Translations under genes and position numbers: made by a program | Source: Thermus sp. CCB_US3_UF1 | GTDB lineage: Bacteria > Deinococcota > Deinococci > Deinococcales > Thermaceae | NCBI RefSeq assembly: GCF_000236585.1 | Contig: NC_017278.1 | Span: 1,240,001-1,304,000, forward strand | Reading direction: 5' to 3' | Length of the DNA: 64,000 nt | In this document: piece after piece, positions 61,499-64,000 of the stretch | How positions within the stretch are numbered: position 1 is the first letter of the stretch | How the letters are laid out: every line of letters starts with the position of its first letter | Notes under the pieces: model-generated | The model's database searches: none | Seen by the model: the letters and a program-made list of their open reading frames with translations, nothing else | Told to the model about the DNA's origin: nothing

Positions 61499-61906
61499 GT
61501 GGCCAACCTAGACCTGCGAATGCCCGAGGAAGAGCTGGAGCGTCTGCGCGACCGTTACCGGGAGCTCATCGGCTTCGTGCCCCCCAGGATCCAGGCCCGC
61601 ACCGACCTCCTGGCGCGGCTGGATCCCGAAACCTTGCGCCTGCAGGAGGAGCTTAGAGCTAGGCTCATGTACCCCTCCTGTTTTGACGTGAAGACGGCCC
61701 AGCTCATGCTCTTCGGCATGCTCCTCATGGACCTTTCCGACGCAGCCCGGCTCCACGCCATCGCCGCCCGAAGGGCGGGGGCCACCTACGAGGAGCTCAA
61801 CGCGGTGGTGGGGCTGGCCTTCCTTTTCCGAGGCCTGCCCGCCGCCAACCGCGGAGCGGAGGTGATCCAGGAGATCCGGCGCATGGAGGAGGAAGGGAGG
61901 CTTTAG
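61499..61906 (+). CDS. Carboxymuconolactone decarboxylase-like (AhpD-fold) protein
   Basis: A 135-residue small helical protein. YPSCFDVKTAQLMLFGMLLM and ARLHAIAARRAGATYEELNA match the CMD/AhpD fold, including the HAIAARRAGAT helix. It has a single Cys and no CxxC, so disulfide peroxidase chemistry is unlikely. Start GTG 61499 follows AGAGGGTGG; ATG 61520 is a shorter option. It precedes the dioxygenase gene by one base, so it is cotranscribed with it. Possibly acts on a lactone or decarboxylates a ring-cleavage intermediate; not proven. Confidence 0.75.
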   Translation: MANLDLRMPEEELERLRDRYRELIGFVPPRIQARTDLLARLDPETLRLQEELRARLMYPSCFDVKTAQLMLFGMLLMDLSDAARLHAIAARRAGATYEELNAVVGLAFLFRGLPAANRGAEVIQEIRRMEEEGRL

Positions 61907-62878
61907 ATGGAAGGATTTGACGTGGTCCAGCTGGCACACGCGGAGATCTACACCCCCAACCCCGAAGGCACCCTATGGTTCTTCACCGAGCTCTTGGGCC
62001 TGGAGGTCACCGCCCGGGAAGGGCAGTCCGTCTACCTGCGGGCCTACGAGGACTGGTACCACCACTCCCTGAAGGTGACCGAGGCCAAGGAAGCGGGCCT
62101 GGGGCATATCGCCTGGCGCACCGCTTCCCCCGAGGCCCTGGCGCGAAGGGTGAAGGCCCTGGAGGCCGCGGGCCTGGGGGAGGGATGGACGGAAGGGGAC
62201 CTGGGGCACGGCCCCGCCTACCGCTTCCGCACCCCGGACGGGCACCGCATGGAACTTCTCTTTGAGGTGGAGTACTACCAGGCCCCTCCGGAGAAGCGGA
62301 GCAAGCTGAAAAACCGCCCTTCCAAGCGCCCCTTGAGGGGGGTACCGGTGCGGCGGCTGGACCACGTGAACTGCCTCTGCGCCGAGGTGACCCCCAACCG
62401 GCGCTTCTTTGAAGAGGTTTTGGGCTTCAGGCTTCGGGAACAAAAGGTGCGGGGAGAAGGCGAAGAGCTTGGGGCCTGGCTTTCCGTGAGCCCCTTGGTG
62501 CACGAGATCGGCCTCATGCGGGACGCCACGGGCTCCAAAGGCCGCTTCCATCACATCGCCTTCTGGTACGGCTACCCCCAGCACCTGATGGACCTGGCCG
62601 ACCTCTGCATGGACTACGAGGTCCGCATCGAGGCCGGTCCCGGCAAGCACGGCACCACCCAGGCCTACTTCATGTACGTCTTCGAGCCCGGGGGGACGCG
62701 GGTGGAACTCTTCGGGGACACCGGCTACCTCATCTTCGACCCCACCTGGAAGACGGTGGTCTGGGACGTAACCAACGTGAACGACCTGGAGAAGAGCACC
62801 ATCTGGTTCGGGGGGCAGCTCCCGGAAACCTTCTACACCTACGGGACCCCTCCCGTGCGGGAGAGGGCGGGGGTGTGA
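61907..62878 (+). CDS. Type I (VOC) catechol 2,3-dioxygenase
   Basis: A 323-residue two-domain extradiol dioxygenase. Fe(II) ligands are the His in [13 protein letters not shown] (about residue 149), the His in [11 protein letters not shown] (about 212) and the Glu in [12 protein letters not shown] (about 265). [20 protein letters not shown] and [20 protein letters not shown] match Bacillus/Thermus-type catechol 2,3-dioxygenases and the sister enzyme at 48192-49181. Divergent from the meta-pathway operon, so it is the likely catechol ring-opening step feeding 2-hydroxymuconate semialdehyde to DmpC. Confidence 0.92.
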   Translation: MEGFDVVQLAHAEIYTPNPEGTLWFFTELLGLEVTAREGQSVYLRAYEDWYHHSLKVTEAKEAGLGHIAWRTASPEALARRVKALEAAGLGEGWTEGDLGHGPAYRFRTPDGHRMELLFEVEYYQAPPEKRSKLKNRPSKRPLRGVPVRRLDHVNCLCAEVTPNRRFFEEVLGFRLREQKVRGEGEELGAWLSVSPLVHEIGLMRDATGSKGRFHHIAFWYGYPQHLMDLADLCMDYEVRIEAGPGKHGTTQAYFMYVFEPGGTRVELFGDTGYLIFDPTWKTVVWDVTNVNDLEKSTIWFGGQLPETFYTYGTPPVRERAGV

Positions 62879-62915
62879 AGGTTCCCAGGAGGTCCCCGGG
62901 GCTTTATAGTAGACA

Positions 62916-62951
62916 AAATTGTTGACAATCTCGGCGGCCATCAGGTACCCT
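62916..62951 (+). promoter_or_regulatory. Promoter with the second copy of the GntR-type operator
   Basis: AAATTGTTGACAATCT (62916-62931) contains TTGACA (62922-62927); after an 18-nt spacer comes TACCCT (62946-62951). This repeats the arrangement at 49195-49230: operator core ATTGT-NN-ACAAT over the -35 and an 18-nt spacer. It should drive the LivJ-like gene at 62984 under the same regulator. Confidence 0.65.
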
Positions 62952-62983
62952 AAGACCCAATAAACCCAAAGGAGGCATCAAGG

Positions 62984-64000
62984 ATGAGCAAGGTCAACCG
63001 CAGGCAGGTGGTCAAGGCTGGGCTAGGCATGCTGGGGCTGGCGGCTTCCTCCCGCTTTTCCTTTGGCTTGGCGCAACGGGATGAGCCCATCCGCATCGGG
63101 GTGGTCCTCTCCTACTCCGGCCCTTACGCCCGACTGGGGCAGGAGATCACCCGGGGAATGGAGCTCTACCTGGAGAAGGTAGGGTACCAGGCGGGCGGGC
63201 GGCGCATCCAGCTCCTGAAGGAGGACGAGGAGGCCGATCCCGCGGTGGCGGTACGCAAGGTGCGCAAGCTGGTGGAGCAGGACCGGGTCCATCTTCTTTC
63301 CGGCATCATCCTCTCCTCCTCCGCCTACGGCATCCGCGACTACGTCCACGAGCGGCAAATCCCCCTGGTGGTGGCCAACGCCGCCGCCAACGGCATCACC
63401 CGGGAGCGCCGGAGCCCCTACATCTTCCGCACCTCCATCAGCGCCTGGCAGCAGCACTACCCCATGGGGCCCTGGGTGGCCAGGAACGTGGGCAAAAAGG
63501 TTTTCCTCCTGGCCCTGGACTACGCCTTCGGCAAGGAAGCCACGGCGGCCTTCAAGGAAGGGTTCCTGGCCGCGGGGGGCGAGGTGGTGGCCGAGGTCTA
63601 CACCCCCTTGGGCAGCACCGACTACAGCGCGGTCATCTCCCGCATCGCCGCCGCCCGGCCCGAGGCGGTGCACGCCGTGCTCTCCGGCAGCGATGCGGTG
63701 ATCTTCATGCGCCAGTTCGTCCAGTTCGGCCTGAACCGCACGGTGCAGCTAGCGGTGAGCGGGGAGGTTACCGACGAAAACGTCCTGGAGGCCATCGGGG
63801 ATGCGGCCATCGGGGCTAAGAGCGGGGACCACTGGGTCTACACCCTGAACAACTCCGCCAACCGGGAGTTCATCCGGGCCTACCGGCAGAAGTACGGGGG
63901 GGTGCCCAACCACTTCGCCGTCCGGGGCTACGACGCCATGCAGTTCATCGTGGACGCCCTCAACGTGGCCCAAGGGGACGTGAGCAACAAGACCCGGCTC
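62984..64000 (+). CDS. Branched-chain-type ABC substrate-binding protein (LivJ family), cut by right edge
   Basis: 339 codons are visible; the C-terminus lies beyond the window. The N-terminus MSKVNRRQVVKAGLGMLGLA is a twin-arginine-like signal. IRIGVVLSYSGPYARLGQEI, LLSGIILSSSAYGIRDYV, FLLALDYAFGKEATAAFKEG and SDAVIFMRQFVQFGLNR are Peripla_BP_6 features of aromatic or amide binding proteins. AAAGGAGG precedes ATG 62984. It has its own promoter with the GntR-type operator, so it may bind the substrate of the gal/lig-like pathway rather than catechol. Confidence 0.9.
   Translation, partial: MSKVNRRQVVKAGLGMLGLAASSRFSFGLAQRDEPIRIGVVLSYSGPYARLGQEITRGMELYLEKVGYQAGGRRIQLLKEDEEADPAVAVRKVRKLVEQDRVHLLSGIILSSSAYGIRDYVHERQIPLVVANAAANGITRERRSPYIFRTSISAWQQHYPMGPWVARNVGKKVFLLALDYAFGKEATAAFKEGFLAAGGEVVAEVYTPLGSTDYSAVISRIAAARPEAVHAVLSGSDAVIFMRQFVQFGLNRTVQLAVSGEVTDENVLEAIGDAAIGAKSGDHWVYTLNNSANREFIRAYRQKYGGVPNHFAVRGYDAMQFIVDALNVAQGDVSNKTRL

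Overview
The window is about 64 kb of very GC-rich, densely packed bacterial DNA. It looks like a chromosomal segment of a Thermus species. The evidence is the strong G/C third-position bias with many Ala-Leu-Gly-Glu-rich proteins, the near absence of intergenic DNA, ATGA/GTGA overlaps inside operons, CTAG-type overlaps of convergent stops, several genes with a -10-like box only 6-9 nt before the start codon (leaderless style), and the mix of families. The species cannot be fixed from sequence alone. No tRNA, rRNA, CRISPR array, insertion sequence or phage gene was seen. No stretch longer than 300 nt lacks a gene; the longest gaps (about 100-175 nt) are control regions described below.

Layout. 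1-3.1 kb (minus): end of a homoprotocatechuate (4-hydroxyphenylacetate) meta-cleavage operon (hpaE, hpaG-like, a DapA-family aldolase), divergent from a PucR-type regulator (3.2-4.6 kb). 5-10 kb (minus): an envelope export operon (GbsR/MarR-like regulator, two FtsX-type permeases, a LolA-like protein, a LolD/MacB-type ATPase, a small outer-membrane-like protein) bracketed by two diverged copies of a CACGA-N10-TCGTG element. 10-18.9 kb: housekeeping genes (serA, two degV paralogues, dtd, a fatty acid desaturase, purH, yqeY, a NUDIX hydrolase, a class III aminotransferase). 18.9-23.4 kb (minus): a BMP-type nucleoside ABC importer. 23.5-27 kb: a glutamine-amidotransferase-like hydrolase, a small membrane protein, a LysA-family decarboxylase, nagA. 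27-37.2 kb: two peptide/opine-type ABC importers without ATPase genes, an SDR, mmsA, and an M20 amidohydrolase split by a one-base frameshift. 37.2-42.3 kb: an exported cyclase-family protein, an AhpD-like protein, a complete TRAP transporter and pxpA.

42.2-64 kb is the most remarkable part: a large aromatic-catabolism island. One minus-strand operon (49.2 to 42.2 kb) carries an extradiol dioxygenase, a GntR regulator, a DUF6282-like metal hydrolase, a GalB-type 4-oxalomesaconate hydratase, a LigK-type aldolase, a 6PGDH-like dehydrogenase, a metal-ligand-poor pita-bread protein and an MFS transporter. A plus-strand operon (49.3-55.2 kb) carries an aldehyde dehydrogenase and a branched-chain-type ABC importer (LivJ, LivH, a fused LivM-LivG, LivF). 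A second minus operon (61.3 to 55.2 kb) encodes an IclR regulator and the full catechol meta-cleavage lower pathway. A second extradiol dioxygenase and another LivJ-like protein follow at 61.5-64 kb.

Two candidate operators tie the island together. A 16-bp site, AAATTGT-(CA/TG)-ACAATCT, overlaps a TTGACA -35 box in front of both the gal/lig-like operon and the right-hand binding-protein gene. A GTTC-N9-GAAC site lies in front of the aldehyde dehydrogenase/Liv operon and between the IclR gene and its divergent neighbour. Together the genes suggest import of aromatic acids, ring cleavage by two related extradiol dioxygenases, and breakdown to pyruvate, acetyl-CoA and possibly oxaloacetate.
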